NCBI RefSeq assembly: GCF_033547155.1
Contig: NZ_CP137892.1
Span: 2,790,001 to 2,854,000, forward strand
Length of the DNA stretch: 64,000 nucleotides
Direction of reading: 5' to 3'
From: Pseudomonas benzenivorans
GTDB lineage: Bacteria; Pseudomonadota; Gammaproteobacteria; Pseudomonadales; Pseudomonadaceae
Positions 1 to 9,918 of the stretch are shown piece after piece. A model generated the notes under the pieces. The model was not told the DNA's origin. It did not search any database and was given only the letters and a program-made list of their open reading frames with translations. Numbering within the stretch: position 1 is the first letter of the stretch; each line of letters opens with the position of its first letter. The position numbers and the translations under genes are program-made.

Positions 1-35
1 CGGCTGCCGATGAAGATGCTCAGCGGACGGAACAT
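1..35 (-). CDS. lolE: LolE, N-terminal fragment (cut by window edge)
   Basis: Only the first eleven codons lie in the window, reading [11 protein letters not shown]. This matches the start of the LolC/LolE family; the LolC copy encoded just upstream begins [11 protein letters not shown]. The ATG overlaps the TGA of lolD by one base (TGATG), so translation is probably coupled. LolE would be the second membrane subunit of the LolCDE lipoprotein-releasing ABC transporter of the inner membrane. The identity rests on the short N-terminus plus operon position; the rest of the gene is outside the window. Confidence 0.8.
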   Translation of the reverse strand, partial: MFRPLSIFIGS

Positions 36-718
36 CAGGCGGCCACCAGCTTGCCATCTTCCAGGCGCAGCACCCGGTCCATCTGCAGGGCCAGCTGCAT
101 GTCGTGGGTCACCACCAGGAAGGCGGTCTGCGACGAGCTGCTCAGCTCCTTCATCAGCTCCTGGATGCCCTGGGCGGTGTGATGGTCGAGGTTGCCGGTC
201 GGTTCGTCCAGCAACACCAGCCCTGGGCGGTTGACCAGGGCGCGGGCGATCGCCACCCGCTGGCGTTCGCCACCGGACAGCTCCGCCGGCTTGTGCGCCA
301 GGCGATGGCCCAGGCCGACCCGTTCGAGCAGCGCGGTGGCCCGCTGGCGCGCCTCGGCGATGGCCGTGCGGCCGATCAGCAGCGGCATGCACACGTTCTC
401 CAGGGCGGTGAACTCCGGTAGCAGGTGGTGGAACTGGTAGACGAAGCCCAGTGCCCGGTTGCGCAGCAGGCCGCGCTCCTTCTCGCCCAGTGCCGACAGC
501 TCCTCGCCGGCCAGCCAGACGCTGCCGCTGCTCGGCGTATCCAGGCCGCCGAGCATGTTCAGCAGGGTGCTCTTGCCGGAGCCCGAGCTGCCGACGATGG
601 CCACCCGCTCGCCGGGATGCAGCTCGAGGGCCAGCCCATCGAGCACCACCACCGATTGCGGGCCCTCCTCGTAACGCTTGCCCAGGTTGCGGCAGCTCAA
701 CACGGCCTGATCATGCAT
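35..718 (-). CDS. lolD: LolD, ATPase of the lipoprotein-releasing ABC transporter
   Basis: The cytoplasmic ATPase of LolCDE releases mature lipoproteins from the inner membrane to the carrier LolA. The 227-residue protein has a Walker A motif GSSGSGKST (43-51), Q-loop at Q95 within [13 protein letters not shown] signature LSGGERQR (147-154) and Walker B with DEPTGNLD (about 167-178). [14 protein letters not shown] after the Q-loop is typical of LolD. I chose the ATG that gives MHDQAVLSC, because 227 residues is the normal Pseudomonas length; in-frame ATGs 5 and 10 codons upstream (positions 733 and 748) overlap or abut the end of lolC and cannot be excluded. It lies between lolC and lolE in the same direction. 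Confidence 0.95.
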   Translation of the reverse strand: MHDQAVLSCRNLGKRYEEGPQSVVVLDGLALELHPGERVAIVGSSGSGKSTLLNMLGGLDTPSSGSVWLAGEELSALGEKERGLLRNRALGFVYQFHHLLPEFTALENVCMPLLIGRTAIAEARQRATALLERVGLGHRLAHKPAELSGGERQRVAIARALVNRPGLVLLDEPTGNLDHHTAQGIQELMKELSSSSQTAFLVVTHDMQLALQMDRVLRLEDGKLVAA

Positions 719-740
719 GACGCGATCACCCATCGATAGA

Positions 741-1991
741 TTATTCATAACGCAGCGCCTCCGCCGGCTGAGTACGCGCCGCGCGCCAGGCCGGGTACAG
801 GGTGGCAAGGAAACTCAGCACCAGGGCGGCCGCGCACACCAGCAGCACATCCGCCCACATCAGTTGCGATGGCAGGTAGTCGATGAAGTACACATCGGCA
901 TTGAGGAACTTGATCCCCAGCAGGCGCTCCAGGGCCGCGACCCCGGCGCTGACATTCAACGCCGCCCAGATCCCCAGCAGCGCGCCTATGGCGGTGCCGA
1001 ACACGCCGATCACCGTGCCCTGGACCATGAAGATCGCCATGATCTGCCGCGGCGTCGAGCCCAGGGTGCGCAGGATGGCGATATCGCCCTTCTTGTCGGT
1101 GACCACCATGACCAGGGTCGAGATGATGTTGAACGCGGCCACCGCGACGATGAGCAGCAGCAGCAGGCCGATGATCGCCTTCTCCATGCGGATCGCCTGG
1201 TACAGGTTGCCGTGGGTGCGGGTCCAGTCGCGGGCGTAGTAATCGCCCTTGCCCAGGGTCTGGGCCAGCTCCCAGGCGGTGCGCGGCGCCTGGAACAGGT
1301 CGGCGAACTTCAGCCGCACCCCCTGCACCTGACCGGGCTTCCAGCGCTGCAGGCGGGCCAGATCCTGGACATGGGCCAGGGCCAGGTGGCCGTCGATTTC
1401 ACCGGCGCCGACATGGAAGATGCCGACCACGGTGAAACGCTTGAGACGCGGGAACATCCCCGCCGGGGTGACCGTGACCTCGGGGGCGACGAAGGTGAGC
1501 TTGTCGCCCAGCCCAACGCCCAGTTTGGCCGCGGCCTTGTCGCCGATGACCATACCGAACTCACCCGGCGCCAGGTCCTCGAGGCGCCCCTGCCGGAAGA
1601 AGTCGCCGATGATCGACACCTGCGCCTCCTGCAGCGGGTCGATCGCATTGATCAGCACCTTCTGCACCTTGCCGTCGTTGCTGAGCAGCCCCTGCATCTG
1701 GCTGAAGGGTGCCGCCGCCTGCACCTGCGGGTGCTTCAGTGCACCGGCGGCCAGGCCCTGCCAATCGTCGAGCGGCGTGGCGCTCTCGAGCGTGGCGTGC
1801 GGCACCATGCCCAGGACCCGGGTGCGCATCTCGTGATCGAAGCCGTTCATCACCGACAGCACCAGGATCATCACCAGCACACCGAGCGCCAGCCCGAGCA
1901 TAGAGGTCAGGGAGATGAAGGAAACGAAGTGATTGCGGCGCTTGGCACGGGTGTAACGCGTACCGATGAATACGAACAGGGGTCTGAACAT
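741..1991 (-). CDS. lolC: LolC, membrane subunit of the lipoprotein-releasing system
   Basis: A 416-residue inner-membrane permease of the MacB/FtsX fold. The N-terminus [19 protein letters not shown] is followed by a first membrane segment (about 23-48, [20 protein letters not shown]). A periplasmic domain of about 200 residues and three C-terminal membrane segments follow. With LolD and LolE it extracts outer-membrane lipoproteins and passes them to LolA. The start was set at the family N-terminus; an upstream in-frame extension of 51 residues has no family support. It is first in a lolC-lolD-lolE operon, with its stop only about 20 bases from the lolD start. Confidence 0.95.
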   Translation of the reverse strand: MFRPLFVFIGTRYTRAKRRNHFVSFISLTSMLGLALGVLVMILVLSVMNGFDHEMRTRVLGMVPHATLESATPLDDWQGLAAGALKHPQVQAAAPFSQMQGLLSNDGKVQKVLINAIDPLQEAQVSIIGDFFRQGRLEDLAPGEFGMVIGDKAAAKLGVGLGDKLTFVAPEVTVTPAGMFPRLKRFTVVGIFHVGAGEIDGHLALAHVQDLARLQRWKPGQVQGVRLKFADLFQAPRTAWELAQTLGKGDYYARDWTRTHGNLYQAIRMEKAIIGLLLLLIVAVAAFNIISTLVMVVTDKKGDIAILRTLGSTPRQIMAIFMVQGTVIGVFGTAIGALLGIWAALNVSAGVAALERLLGIKFLNADVYFIDYLPSQLMWADVLLVCAAALVLSFLATLYPAWRAARTQPAEALRYE

Positions 1992-2086
1992 GTCGAGGGC
2001 TGGTTCGGGGGAAAGAGGAACGTCCTTGTGGCGGGGCTCGGCGCGCAGCCTTACACTCAGACCACTACTGCTGCCATGGGTTCGCC

Positions 2087-2650
2087 ATGTCGTCTCAAGA
2101 AGAAGATCGCCGCGAATACTATCGTATCGTCGACACGATCGCACTGGATTTCACCCCGCTGTCGGGGGCCGAAGCGCAGGCCAGCGACGCGCTTCACGAC
2201 AGTTCGCCGCTGTTCAACCTGCTCAGCGACCTGCACCTGATGGACTTCGAATCGCAACACCTGCTGCGTCATATCAGCGAACGCGACCGCACCCTGGCCA
2301 ACTACCTCAAGGTGATCAACAAGCGTATCGACCTGCTCGGCCAGGCCGTGGCCCAGAGCCTGCTGCGCGATATCGGCGCACCGAAGCAGGTCTGCTTGTC
2401 CGAGGGCGGGGTCAGGTTCGATCACGCCAAAGCCGTTGCCGTCGACAGCCATCTGGCGATCAAGATGGTGCTCATGCCCCAGGCGCTCGGCCTGCTGCTG
2501 CGCGCCAAGGTCGTGCACTGCCGCGAGCGCCCCGACGGCCAGTTCGATATCGGCACCGAGTTCGAAGCATTGACCGACGCACAGCGCCAATTGCTCGCTC
2601 GGCATATCCTGCAGAAGCAGGCCTGGGAACGCCGCCAGGCCCGCGAATAG
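2087..2650 (+). CDS. PilZ-domain protein (probable c-di-GMP binding)
   Basis: A 187-residue cytoplasmic protein divergent from lolC. It opens with RREYYRI (8-14), which fits the RxxxR motif (R9, R13) by which PilZ domains bind cyclic di-GMP. The second PilZ motif (D/N-x-S-x-x-G) is not clearly present, so binding is inferred rather than shown. The middle of the protein is helical and polar, without membrane segments. It matches the PilZ protein that sits between lolC and glpQ in other Pseudomonas. A plausible role is c-di-GMP sensing, but the target is unknown. Confidence 0.75.
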   Translation: MSSQEEDRREYYRIVDTIALDFTPLSGAEAQASDALHDSSPLFNLLSDLHLMDFESQHLLRHISERDRTLANYLKVINKRIDLLGQAVAQSLLRDIGAPKQVCLSEGGVRFDHAKAVAVDSHLAIKMVLMPQALGLLLRAKVVHCRERPDGQFDIGTEFEALTDAQRQLLARHILQKQAWERRQARE

Positions 2651-2677
2651 CCCTATGAGCCACTCGAAGGGAAGCCT

Positions 2678-2968
2678 ATGCCACACCTAGCAATACTGCT
2701 CGCCCTGCTTCTGCCACTGACGAGCAATGCCGAAACCCTGCAGATCCCCATCGGCCAGCAAGGCGCCACAGACCTTGCGCTGCCGCAGCGCGGCGACTCG
2801 CAACGCGCGGTGCTCGAACGCTTCGGCCTGGCCGACGAAGAGCATGCGCCGGTCGGCCAGCCGCCCATCAGCCGCTGGGACTACCGCGAATTCAGCGTGT
2901 ACTTCGAGTACGACCATGTGATCAACAGCGTGCGCCACCACCAGCCGCGCACCGCCACGCCCGAGTAA
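2678..2968 (+). CDS. Small exported conserved protein, function unknown
   Basis: A 96-residue protein with a clear signal peptide (MPHLAILLALLLPLTSNA, cleavage near 18-19) and a short mature domain rich in charged and aromatic residues (SRWDYREFSVYFEYDHVINSV). It is likely periplasmic. A GAAGG-type ribosome site precedes the ATG. It lies 27 bases after the PilZ gene and 9 bases before glpQ, so the three are probably cotranscribed. No enzymatic motif was recognised; I assign no function. Confidence 0.7.
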   Translation: MPHLAILLALLLPLTSNAETLQIPIGQQGATDLALPQRGDSQRAVLERFGLADEEHAPVGQPPISRWDYREFSVYFEYDHVINSVRHHQPRTATPE

Positions 2969-2977
2969 GGAGCAATC

Positions 2978-3697
2978 GTGACCCTGATTTACGGCCACCG
3001 CGGCGCCAAGGGCGAAGCGCCGGAAAACACCCTCGCCAGCTTCCAGACCTGTCTGGGCCACGGTGTGCGTCGCTGCGAACTGGACCTGCACCTATCACGC
3101 GACGGCGAGCTGATGGTCATCCATGACCCGACCCTCAAGCGCACCACCGGCCATCGCGGCAAAGTGGTCGAGCACGACGCCGCCGAGCTGGCCGGCTATG
3201 ACGCGCGCCAGGGCGGACCGGAATGGCCCACGCCCTGCCCCATTCCGCGCCTGAGCGAACTGTTCGAGCAGTGCGACTTCGAGCACTGGCAACTGGAGGT
3301 CAAGAGCGCCTCGCGAGTCCGGGCGGCACGTACCGTCGAGGCGATTGCCGAGCTGGCCAGGCATCACGGGCTGACCGAGCGGATTACCGTGACCTCCGGC
3401 TCGCGGGAAGTGCTGCGGGCGCTGCAACGCCTGCATCCGCAAATCTCCCGCGGCCTGGTCGCCGAACACGCCTGGCTCGACCCCTTGAAGGTGGCCCGGC
3501 ACTACGGCTGTGAACTGCTGGCCCTGAACTGGACGCTGTGCAGCCCGGAGCGCCTGGCACGGGCACAGAAGGCAGGCCTGCATGTGTCGGTGTGGACGGT
3601 CAACGAGCCGGCGCTGATGCGCCGCCTCGCCGATTTCGGCGCGAACAGCCTGATCACCGACTTCCCCGGCCTGGCCGTGGCAACCCTGGCGCGCTGA
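2978..3697 (+). CDS. glpQ: Glycerophosphodiester phosphodiesterase
   Basis: A 239-residue cytosolic-type enzyme that hydrolyses deacylated phospholipids to glycerol-3-phosphate and an alcohol. It begins MTLIYGHRGAKGEAPENTL, the GDPD signature with HRG and the conserved glutamate in PENT. ELDLHLSRDGELMVIHDP follows, supplying the metal-binding E/D and the catalytic histidine. The C-terminal WTVNEPALMRRLADFGANSLITDFP is the typical GDPD end. There is no signal peptide, so it resembles UgpQ-type enzymes more than periplasmic GlpQ. The start is GTG, supported by a good AAGGAG site. It is last in the PilZ/small-exported-protein/GDPD operon and ends before a strong bidirectional terminator. Confidence 0.9.
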   Translation: MTLIYGHRGAKGEAPENTLASFQTCLGHGVRRCELDLHLSRDGELMVIHDPTLKRTTGHRGKVVEHDAAELAGYDARQGGPEWPTPCPIPRLSELFEQCDFEHWQLEVKSASRVRAARTVEAIAELARHHGLTERITVTSGSREVLRALQRLHPQISRGLVAEHAWLDPLKVARHYGCELLALNWTLCSPERLARAQKAGLHVSVWTVNEPALMRRLADFGANSLITDFPGLAVATLAR

Positions 3698-3721
3698 CCC
3701 AGCCAGGCCGGCCACGGCCGG

Positions 3722-3759
3722 GCATGAAAAAACCGGCCCTGGGGCCGGTTTTTTCATGC
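3722..3759. terminator. Bidirectional intrinsic terminator between glpQ and sthA
   Basis: A perfect 18-bp inverted repeat with a 2-base centre. The arms hold an A6 tract, then CCGGCCC, mirrored by GGGCCGG and T6, so a U-tract follows the GC stem on both strands. It separates convergent glpQ (plus) and sthA (minus). Confidence 0.93.
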
Positions 3760-3855
3760 TGCCTGGTCAGAAACTCTCCCGATTCGGCCAGCGCCAGGCT
3801 GGGGAGTCGCTGAACGGGTCCTCCCCGACCGGCTCAGGCCACCGGTCGGAGCCGC

Positions 3856-5250
3856 TTAAAAAAGCCGGTTGAGCCCATCGAACGCCGCCACCCGATAGGC
3901 CTCGGCCATGGTCGGGTAGTTGAAGGTGGTGTTGACGAAATACTTGATGCTGTTCGCCTCGCCCTTCTGGTTCATGATCGCCTGGCCGATGTGCACGATC
4001 TCCGAGGCCTGATAGCCGAAGCAGTGTACGCCGAGCACCTCCAGGGTCTCGCGATGGAAGAGGATCTTCAGCATGCCCACCGGCTCGCTGGAGATCTGCG
4101 CCCGCGCCATGCTCTTGAAGAAGGCCTTGCCGACCTCGTAAGGAATCTTCGCCTGGGTCAGCTCGCGCTCGTTCTTGCCGATCGAGCTGATCTCAGGAAT
4201 GGTGTAGATGCCGGTCGGCACATCGTCGACGAAACGCCAGCTGTCGTTCTCGACTATGTTGCCGGAGGCCGAGCGCCCCTGGTCGTAGGCCGCACTGGCC
4301 AGGCTCGGCCAACCGATCACGTCGCCGGCGGCGAAGATAGTGGAGATCTCGGTGCGGTAGTTCTGGTCGACCTCGACCTGACCGCGGCTGTTGACCTGGA
4401 TGCCGATATTCTCCAGGCCCAGCTTGTCGGTGTTGCCGGTGCGACCGTTGCACCAGAGCAGGGCGTCGGCCTTGATCTTCTTGCCGGACTTCAGGTGCAG
4501 GATCACCCCGTTGTCCAGGCCCTCGATACGCTCGTACTCCTCGTTATGCCGGATCAGCACGTTGTTGTTGCGCAGGTGGTAGCTGAGGGCGTCGGAGATC
4601 TCCGCATCGAGGAAGCTGAGCAGTTGCTCGCGGTTGTCGATCAGGTCGACCAGCACGCCCAGGCCGCTGAAGATCGAGGCGTACTCGCAGCCGATGACTC
4701 CGGCGCCGTAGATGATCAGGCGGCGCGGCGTGTGGCTCAGGGTCAGGATGGTGTCGCTGTCATAGACCCGCGGGTGGCGGAAGTCGACGTCGGCCGGACG
4801 ATAGGGGCGCGAACCGGTGGCGATGACGATCTGCTTGGCCACCAGCGTCTCCACCACGCCACTGGGGCACACCACTTCGATGGTCTGCTCGTCGGCGAAG
4901 CTGCCGGTGCCGTAGAACAGATCGATGCGGTTACGCGCGTAGTAGCCGGTGCGCGAGGTGACCTGCTTGCCGATCACCCGTTCGGCGCTCTTGAGCACAT
5001 CCGGGAAGGAGAACCAACGCGGTTCGCCGATCTGGCGGAACATCGGGTTGGTGTTGAACTGCATGATCTGGCGCACCGAATGACGTAGCGCCTTGGACGG
5101 AATGGTGCCCAGGTGGGTGCAGTTGCCGCCGACCTCGCGGCGGGTATCGACCACCGCCACCTTGCGCCCGGCCTTCGCAGCATTCATCGCCGCACCCTCA
5201 CCCGCCGGGCCGGAGCCCAGCACCACTACATCGTAGTTGTAGACCGCCAT
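3856..5250 (-). CDS. sthA: Soluble pyridine nucleotide transhydrogenase SthA
   Basis: A 464-residue cytosolic flavoprotein that transfers hydride between NADPH and NAD+, rebalancing the pools. It has an N-terminal FAD Rossmann motif ([13 protein letters not shown], about 10-20), a second nucleotide site ([14 protein letters not shown], mid-protein) and the C-terminal dimerisation domain. The redox-active disulfide of the wider family is missing its second cysteine: [13 protein letters not shown] has C44 but T49. This is the known hallmark separating SthA from lipoamide dehydrogenase and glutathione reductase. It is transcribed downstream of nqrM in the same direction with a 106-base gap, so it may have its own promoter. 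Confidence 0.96.
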   Translation of the reverse strand: MAVYNYDVVVLGSGPAGEGAAMNAAKAGRKVAVVDTRREVGGNCTHLGTIPSKALRHSVRQIMQFNTNPMFRQIGEPRWFSFPDVLKSAERVIGKQVTSRTGYYARNRIDLFYGTGSFADEQTIEVVCPSGVVETLVAKQIVIATGSRPYRPADVDFRHPRVYDSDTILTLSHTPRRLIIYGAGVIGCEYASIFSGLGVLVDLIDNREQLLSFLDAEISDALSYHLRNNNVLIRHNEEYERIEGLDNGVILHLKSGKKIKADALLWCNGRTGNTDKLGLENIGIQVNSRGQVEVDQNYRTEISTIFAAGDVIGWPSLASAAYDQGRSASGNIVENDSWRFVDDVPTGIYTIPEISSIGKNERELTQAKIPYEVGKAFFKSMARAQISSEPVGMLKILFHRETLEVLGVHCFGYQASEIVHIGQAIMNQKGEANSIKYFVNTTFNYPTMAEAYRVAAFDGLNRLF

Positions 5251-5301
5251 GTTTACTCCTTCGGATCACACCGGAGCGCTTATGGCGCACCCTCGGCAGG
5301 A

Positions 5302-5324
5302 CCGGCACTGCGAATGAGTGCCGG
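5302..5324. repeat. Hairpin between nqrM and sthA
   Basis: Perfect 8-bp inverted repeat, CCGGCACT and AGTGCCGG, around a 7-base loop. There is no U-tract on either side, so it is not a classic intrinsic terminator; it could attenuate read-through from the nqr operon or stabilise the 3' end of its mRNA. Confidence 0.45.
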
Positions 5325-5356
5325 CAATCAATCTGACCGCGCAACGCGGCCGGGCA

Positions 5357-5584
5357 TCAGCGCTTGGTCGCGTCGTATGCCAGGTCGGCGGCCGGCTGCT
5401 CCGGCGCGCGATTGACCTCTTCGCACTTCTCGCGACTGCCGCCGCAGATCGAGCATTCTTTCTCGATGCCCAGGTTGGCGATGCCGCCACAGGAGCCGGC
5501 GATGGGCTTGCGCCCCATGATCACGCCGACCGCCATCAGGCCCACCATCAGCAGCATGGCCAGAAAAACCACTACAAAAATCAT
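5357..5584 (-). CDS. nqrM: NqrM, iron-delivery/maturation factor for Na+-NQR
   Basis: A 75-residue membrane-anchored protein with one N-terminal transmembrane helix (about 2-23) followed by a cysteine-rich tail (C32, C44, C47, C54; motif ECSICGG). This is the NqrM (DUF539) pattern. In Vibrio and Klebsiella, NqrM is needed to insert the iron centre coordinated by NqrD and NqrE cysteines. The ATG overlaps the apbE stop (ATGA), so it is translationally coupled and last in the nqr operon. Placement next to apbE and nqrF strongly supports the call. Confidence 0.93.
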   Translation of the reverse strand: MIFVVVFLAMLLMVGLMAVGVIMGRKPIAGSCGGIANLGIEKECSICGGSREKCEEVNRAPEQPAADLAYDATKR

Positions 5585-6606
5585 TGCTCTTCTCCTGCGG
5601 CGAACAGTTGCTCGAATGCCGCGGTAGTCCGTGTGACGAAGCCCTCGCCATCACGGGTCACGAAAAAGGCCGCGATACCGGCCCCTTCAGCGTAGGCCAG
5701 GCCACGCTCGGGCCCCAGCACCATCAACAATGTGGACAAGCCATCGGCCCTTAAGGTCGATCGATCGGCCACGGTCACCGACGCCAGTTTGTGAGTGATG
5801 GGCGCGCCGGTCTGCGGGTCCAGGGTATGGGAATAGCGCGTGCCATTCTCCTCGAAATAGTTGCGGTAGTCGCCGGAGGTGGAGATGCCGTAGCCGTCCA
5901 GCTGCAGGATGCGCTGGGCCACCCGCTGATCGTCCCGCGGCGCCTCGATGGCGATACGCCAGGGCTCGCCTCCGGGCTTGCGCCCGGCGGCCTTCAGCTC
6001 CCCGGTGACATCCACCAGGTAACGACTGACCCCCAACTCACCCAGGCGGGCGACGATGCGCTCGACCGTGTAGCCGGCGGCGATGCTGTTGAGATCCAGC
6101 TGCAGGTCGACATCCTTGCACAGCTGAGCGCCTTCGATGCGCAGATGCTGATGACCGGTATGCCGGCGCGCCTCGGCCAACTGTTGCGCAGTCGGCACCT
6201 GCTCGACCCGTGCCTGGGGGCCGAAGCCCCAGAGGTTGAGCAAGGGCTCCAGGGTCAGGTCGAAAGCCCCGCCGCTCTCCTGCGCCAGCGCCTGCCCGGC
6301 GCGCACCAGCTGCAACAACGCATCCGGCATGGCCATGCAACTGCCGGCCGGGGCGCGGTTGAATTGGGAGATCAGCGAGTCGTCGCGGTAGGTGGACATC
6401 TGCCGGTCGACCTCGGCGAGGATCGCCTCGGTCTCGGTCTTGAGCCGGTCGGGGCCCGGCGTGCCTTCGGCACGTACGTACTTGACCGAATAGGTGCTGC
6501 CCATGGTCGGGCCGCCGAACTCCTCGACCCCCTCGGAAAACCAACAGCCCGTTAAGGCGGCCGCCAAGGCGACCGCGATAACGGGCTGGAGTACCGCATG
6601 CCTCAT
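5581..6606 (-). CDS. apbE: ApbE, FAD:protein FMN transferase (lipoprotein)
   Basis: A 341-residue periplasm-facing enzyme that uses FAD to attach FMN covalently to threonines of NqrB and NqrC. A lipoprotein signal ends in LTGC (C21). The mature region starts with GGPTMGSTYSVKY, a family signature. It continues with LNSIAAGYTVERI and DVTGELKAAGRKPGGEPWRIAIE, typical of the FAD/Mg site. The start was set at the ATG two bases after the nqrF stop; upstream in-frame codons run inside nqrF. It sits in the nqr operon, next to the genes of its substrates NqrB (T230) and NqrC (T231). Confidence 0.95.
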   Translation of the reverse strand: MRHAVLQPVIAVALAAALTGCWFSEGVEEFGGPTMGSTYSVKYVRAEGTPGPDRLKTETEAILAEVDRQMSTYRDDSLISQFNRAPAGSCMAMPDALLQLVRAGQALAQESGGAFDLTLEPLLNLWGFGPQARVEQVPTAQQLAEARRHTGHQHLRIEGAQLCKDVDLQLDLNSIAAGYTVERIVARLGELGVSRYLVDVTGELKAAGRKPGGEPWRIAIEAPRDDQRVAQRILQLDGYGISTSGDYRNYFEENGTRYSHTLDPQTGAPITHKLASVTVADRSTLRADGLSTLLMVLGPERGLAYAEGAGIAAFFVTRDGEGFVTRTTAAFEQLFAAGEEQ

Positions 6607-6608
6607 GC

Positions 6609-7835
6609 TTAGCCGCCGAAGTCGTCGAGCAGAATGTTCTCCTGCTCCACGCCCAGGTCGACCAGCATCTTGATCACCGCGGCGTTCATCATGGGTGGAC
6701 CGCACATGTAGAACTCGCAATCCTCCGGCGCCGGGTGGTCCTTCAGGTAGTTCTCGTACAGCACGTTGTGGATGAAGCCCTTGAGGCCGGTCCAGTTGTC
6801 CTCAGGCTGCGGATCGGACAGCGCCAGATGCCACTTGAAGTTTTCGTTCTCCGCCTGCAGCTGATCGTACTCCTCGGTGTAGAAGGCCTCGCGCATGGAG
6901 CGCGCGCCGTACCAGAAGCTGATCTTGCGCTTGGACTTCAGGCGCTTGAGTTGGTCGAAGATGTGCGAGCGCATCGGCGCCATGCCGGCACCGCCACCGA
7001 TGAACACCATCTCGGCATCGGTGTCCTTGGCGAAGAACTCGCCGAAGGGTCCGTACACCGTGATCTTGTCGCCCGGCTTGAGGCTGAACACATAGGAGGA
7101 CATCTTGCCCGGCGGCAGGTCGTCCTTGCCCGGTGGCGGCGAGGCGATACGAATGTTGAACTTCACCAGACCGCGCTCTTCCGGGTAGTTGGCCATGGAA
7201 TAGGCACGGATCACGGTCTCGTCGACCTTGGACACGTACTTCCACTGGTTGAACTTGTCCCAGTCGCCGCGGTACTCCTCCTGGATGTCGAAATCCTTGT
7301 AGTAGACGGTGTGCGGCGGGCACTCCAGCTGCACGTAACCGCCGGCGCGGAAGTCGACGTTCTCGCCTTCCGGCAGCTTGAGGGTCAGTTCCTTGATGAA
7401 GGTCGCCACGTTCGGGTTGGACTCGACCGTGCACTCCCACTTCTTCACGCCGAAGACTTCTTCCGGCACCTCGATCTTCATGTCCTGCTTGACCGCGGTC
7501 TGGCAGGACAGACGCCAGCCTTCCTTGGCTTCGCGGCGGGTGAAGTGCGACTCCTCGGTCGACAGCATCTCGCCGCCGCCGGACTCGACGATGCACTTGC
7601 ACTGGGCGCAGGTGCCGCCGCCGCCACAGGCCGACGACAGGAAGATGTCGTTGTCGGCCAGGGTCTGCAGCAGCTTGCCGCCCGCCGGGACCACTATGGT
7701 CTTCTCGCCGTTGATCTCGATGCTCACGTCGCCACTGGAGACCAGCTTGGCGCGCGCCGCGAGGATGATCAGCACCAACGCCAACACAATGGCGGTGAAC
7801 ATGCCGATCGCTAGGAATATCTCGAAATTGATCAT
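6609..7835 (-). CDS. nqrF: NqrF, NADH-oxidising subunit of Na+-NQR
   Basis: The entry subunit takes electrons from NADH onto FAD and then a 2Fe-2S centre. The 408 residues show an N-terminal membrane anchor (about 4-28). A ferredoxin domain follows with C70, C76, C79 and C111 ([12 protein letters not shown] ... SCQ). Then come an FAD-binding [11 protein letters not shown] motif and the NADH-binding [12 protein letters not shown]. The length equals the family norm. It is sixth of the six structural genes, 15 bases downstream of nqrE. Confidence 0.97.
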   Translation of the reverse strand: MINFEIFLAIGMFTAIVLALVLIILAARAKLVSSGDVSIEINGEKTIVVPAGGKLLQTLADNDIFLSSACGGGGTCAQCKCIVESGGGEMLSTEESHFTRREAKEGWRLSCQTAVKQDMKIEVPEEVFGVKKWECTVESNPNVATFIKELTLKLPEGENVDFRAGGYVQLECPPHTVYYKDFDIQEEYRGDWDKFNQWKYVSKVDETVIRAYSMANYPEERGLVKFNIRIASPPPGKDDLPPGKMSSYVFSLKPGDKITVYGPFGEFFAKDTDAEMVFIGGGAGMAPMRSHIFDQLKRLKSKRKISFWYGARSMREAFYTEEYDQLQAENENFKWHLALSDPQPEDNWTGLKGFIHNVLYENYLKDHPAPEDCEFYMCGPPMMNAAVIKMLVDLGVEQENILLDDFGG

Positions 7836-7850
7836 CTGCTCATCCTTTCC

Positions 7851-8459
7851 TTACAGCTGCACGCCAGAGAAGGACATGAAGCCCAGCGACATCAGGCCGA
7901 TGGTGATGAAGGTGATACCCAGCCCCTGCAGGCCGGCCGGCACATCGCTGTACTTGAGCTTCTCGCGAATACCCGCCAGGGCGGCGATGGCCAGGGCCCA
8001 GGAGACGCCGGCGCCGACACCGTAGACGGTGCTCTCGGCCAGGTTGTAATCGCGCTCGACCATGAACAGCGAGCCGCCCATGATCGCGCAGTTCACCGTG
8101 ATCAGCGGCAGGAACACGCCGAGGGCGTTGTACAGCGCCGGCACGTACTTATCCAGGGTCATCTCGAGGATCTGCACGAGCGCCGCGATCACACCGATGA
8201 AGGTCAGCAGACCGAGGAAGCTCAGGTCAACCTCGGGCAGGCCGGCCCAGGCCAGCGCACCGTCCTTGAGGATGTTGGTGTAGATCAGGTTGTTGACCGG
8301 CATGGTGATGCCCAGCACCACCACCACGGCGATACCCAGGCCGATCGCCGTCTCCACCTTCTTGGAGATGGCGATGAAGGTGCACATGCCGAGGAAGAAC
8401 GCCAGCGCCATGTTCTCGACGAACACCGCACGGACGAACAGGCTGATGTAGTGCTCCAT
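7851..8459 (-). CDS. nqrE: NqrE, membrane subunit of Na+-NQR
   Basis: A 202-residue hydrophobic protein with about six transmembrane helices; it forms an inverted pair with NqrD inside the membrane. C26 (FFLGMCTF) and C124 ([11 protein letters not shown]) match the cysteines that, with two in NqrD, hold the intramembrane iron centre. Its start overlaps the nqrD stop by one base (TAATG), indicating translational coupling. It is homologous to RnfA; the adjacent nqrA, nqrB, nqrC and nqrF decide for NQR rather than RNF. Confidence 0.96.
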   Translation of the reverse strand: MEHYISLFVRAVFVENMALAFFLGMCTFIAISKKVETAIGLGIAVVVVLGITMPVNNLIYTNILKDGALAWAGLPEVDLSFLGLLTFIGVIAALVQILEMTLDKYVPALYNALGVFLPLITVNCAIMGGSLFMVERDYNLAESTVYGVGAGVSWALAIAALAGIREKLKYSDVPAGLQGLGITFITIGLMSLGFMSFSGVQL

Positions 8460-9127
8460 TAGTAAGCCTCCTTATTCGAGACCTGCGGGGCCATCTTGTA
8501 GGCGTTGCTCTCCACCTGGTCGGTCTTCCAGCCGCGGACGGCCCAAATGAACAGGCCGATCAGGAAGAAGGCCGAAGGCGGCAGCAGCAGCAAGCCGTTG
8601 GGCTGGTACCAGCCGCCGTCGTTGACCACCGGAATGATCTCGTAGCCCATCAGCTTGCCCGCGCCGAACAGCTCGCGAATGATGCCCAGGGCGATCAGCA
8701 TGGCGCTGTAGCCCAGACCGTTACCGATACCGTCGAAGAACGACAGCACCGGCGGGTTCTGCATGGCGAACGCCTCGGCACGGCCCATCACGATGCAGTT
8801 GGTGATGATCAGACCGACGAACACCGACAGCTGCTTGGACAGGCTGAAGGCGTAGGCCTTGAGCACCTGATCCACCACTATCACCAGGGAGGCGATGATC
8901 ACCATCTGCACGATCATGCGGATCGAGCTGGGGATCTGGCTGCGGATCATCGAGATGAACAGGTTGGAGAACCCGGTCACCAAGGTCAGCGCCGCGGACA
9001 TCACCAGGGCGGTCTGCAGGTTCGAGGTCACCGCCAGGGCCGAACAGATCCCGAGGATCTGCAGGCCGATGGGGTTGTTGTTGAAGATCGGGTTGAGCAG
9101 GACTTCTTTAATAGTCGGCTGCGACAT
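8459..9127 (-). CDS. nqrD: NqrD, membrane subunit of Na+-NQR
   Basis: A 222-residue polytopic protein starting [19 protein letters not shown], the family N-terminus. C28 (ILGICSA) and C111 ([13 protein letters not shown]) provide its half of the iron site shared with NqrE. The ATG two codons inside the longest frame was preferred; the upstream TTG lies across the nqrC stop. It is tightly packed with nqrC (3 bases) and nqrE (1-base overlap). Confidence 0.96.
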   Translation of the reverse strand: MSQPTIKEVLLNPIFNNNPIGLQILGICSALAVTSNLQTALVMSAALTLVTGFSNLFISMIRSQIPSSIRMIVQMVIIASLVIVVDQVLKAYAFSLSKQLSVFVGLIITNCIVMGRAEAFAMQNPPVLSFFDGIGNGLGYSAMLIALGIIRELFGAGKLMGYEIIPVVNDGGWYQPNGLLLLPPSAFFLIGLFIWAVRGWKTDQVESNAYKMAPQVSNKEAY

Positions 9128-9129
9128 GA

Positions 9130-9918
9130 TCAAGCCTCCCCTGCGCGCAGGTTAGCGATAAACGGACCGAAGCCGTTCTGGCCGAGCCAGAACTTGAGCA
9201 GGTTGTCCACCCCCTTGCTGGTCAGGGTGGCGCCGGCCAGGCCGTCGACCTGGTGCTCGGCCTGCGGGCTCTGCGGATCGACGCCGCCCTTGACGATGGC
9301 CACGGCCAACTCGCCGTTGGCATCGAACAGGGTCTTGCCCGGCCACTGGCCCTTCCACTTCGGGTTGTCGACTTCACCGCCCAGACCCGGCGTCTCGCCG
9401 TGCTGGTAGAAGCCCATGCCGACCACGGTGTTCAGGTCGCCCTTGAGCGCGATGAAACCGTGCAGGGTCGACCACAGCCCATAGCCGCGCACCGGCAGGA
9501 TCAGGGTCTGCACCTGACCGTCCTGCTCCACCACGTAGACGGTGCTGAAGCGCTCCTGGCGCTTGATGCCGGCGATGTCCTCGCTGGCCGGCAGCACACT
9601 GGACAGTTGCGGGTCCTTGGATGCCGTGAGCGGGTCGAAGACGACCGGATCGTGGGCATCGGAGAAGGTGCCGGTTTCCAGGTCGACCAGCTTCGCCTTG
9701 ATGGTGCTGGCGAACAGCTCCTTGACCTGCTTGCCGCTCATCGCGGCATCGCCGAGACCGGCGATCGCCAGGATGCTGCGCTGCTTGTCCAGCAGGCGGT
9801 TGTCCACCTGGGTCGGCTTCAGCGCGATGGCCGCGCCGGCGACGAACACCGAGCAGACCAGGCACACCAGCAGGGCCACCGTCAGCGTGCGGACGGTGGA
9901 TTCTTTTTGACTAGACAT
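9130..9918 (-). CDS. nqrC: NqrC, FMN-carrying subunit of Na+-NQR
   Basis: A 262-residue protein with one N-terminal membrane helix (about 11-33) and a large periplasmic domain. The covalent FMN attachment motif is [11 protein letters not shown] with acceptor T231; most family members have SGAT here, and this one has AGAT, a mild variant. [16 protein letters not shown] is a conserved family block. Its start lies inside the end of nqrB (8-base overlap). FMN is expected to be loaded by ApbE from the same operon. Confidence 0.96.
   Translation of the reverse strand: MSSQKESTVRTLTVALLVCLVCSVFVAGAAIALKPTQVDNRLLDKQRSILAIAGLGDAAMSGKQVKELFASTIKAKLVDLETGTFSDAHDPVVFDPLTASKDPQLSSVLPASEDIAGIKRQERFSTVYVVEQDGQVQTLILPVRGYGLWSTLHGFIALKGDLNTVVGMGFYQHGETPGLGGEVDNPKWKGQWPGKTLFDANGELAVAIVKGGVDPQSPQAEHQVDGLAGATLTSKGVDNLLKFWLGQNGFGPFIANLRAGEA

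Noticed and set aside
717..2240. 507-codon plus-strand frame opposite lolC
   Set aside because: Antisense shadow of lolC; runs into the real PilZ gene in another frame.
3856..5250. Damaged disulfide in SthA (threonine in place of the second cysteine)
   Set aside because: This is normal for SthA and distinguishes it from related reductases; not a mutation.
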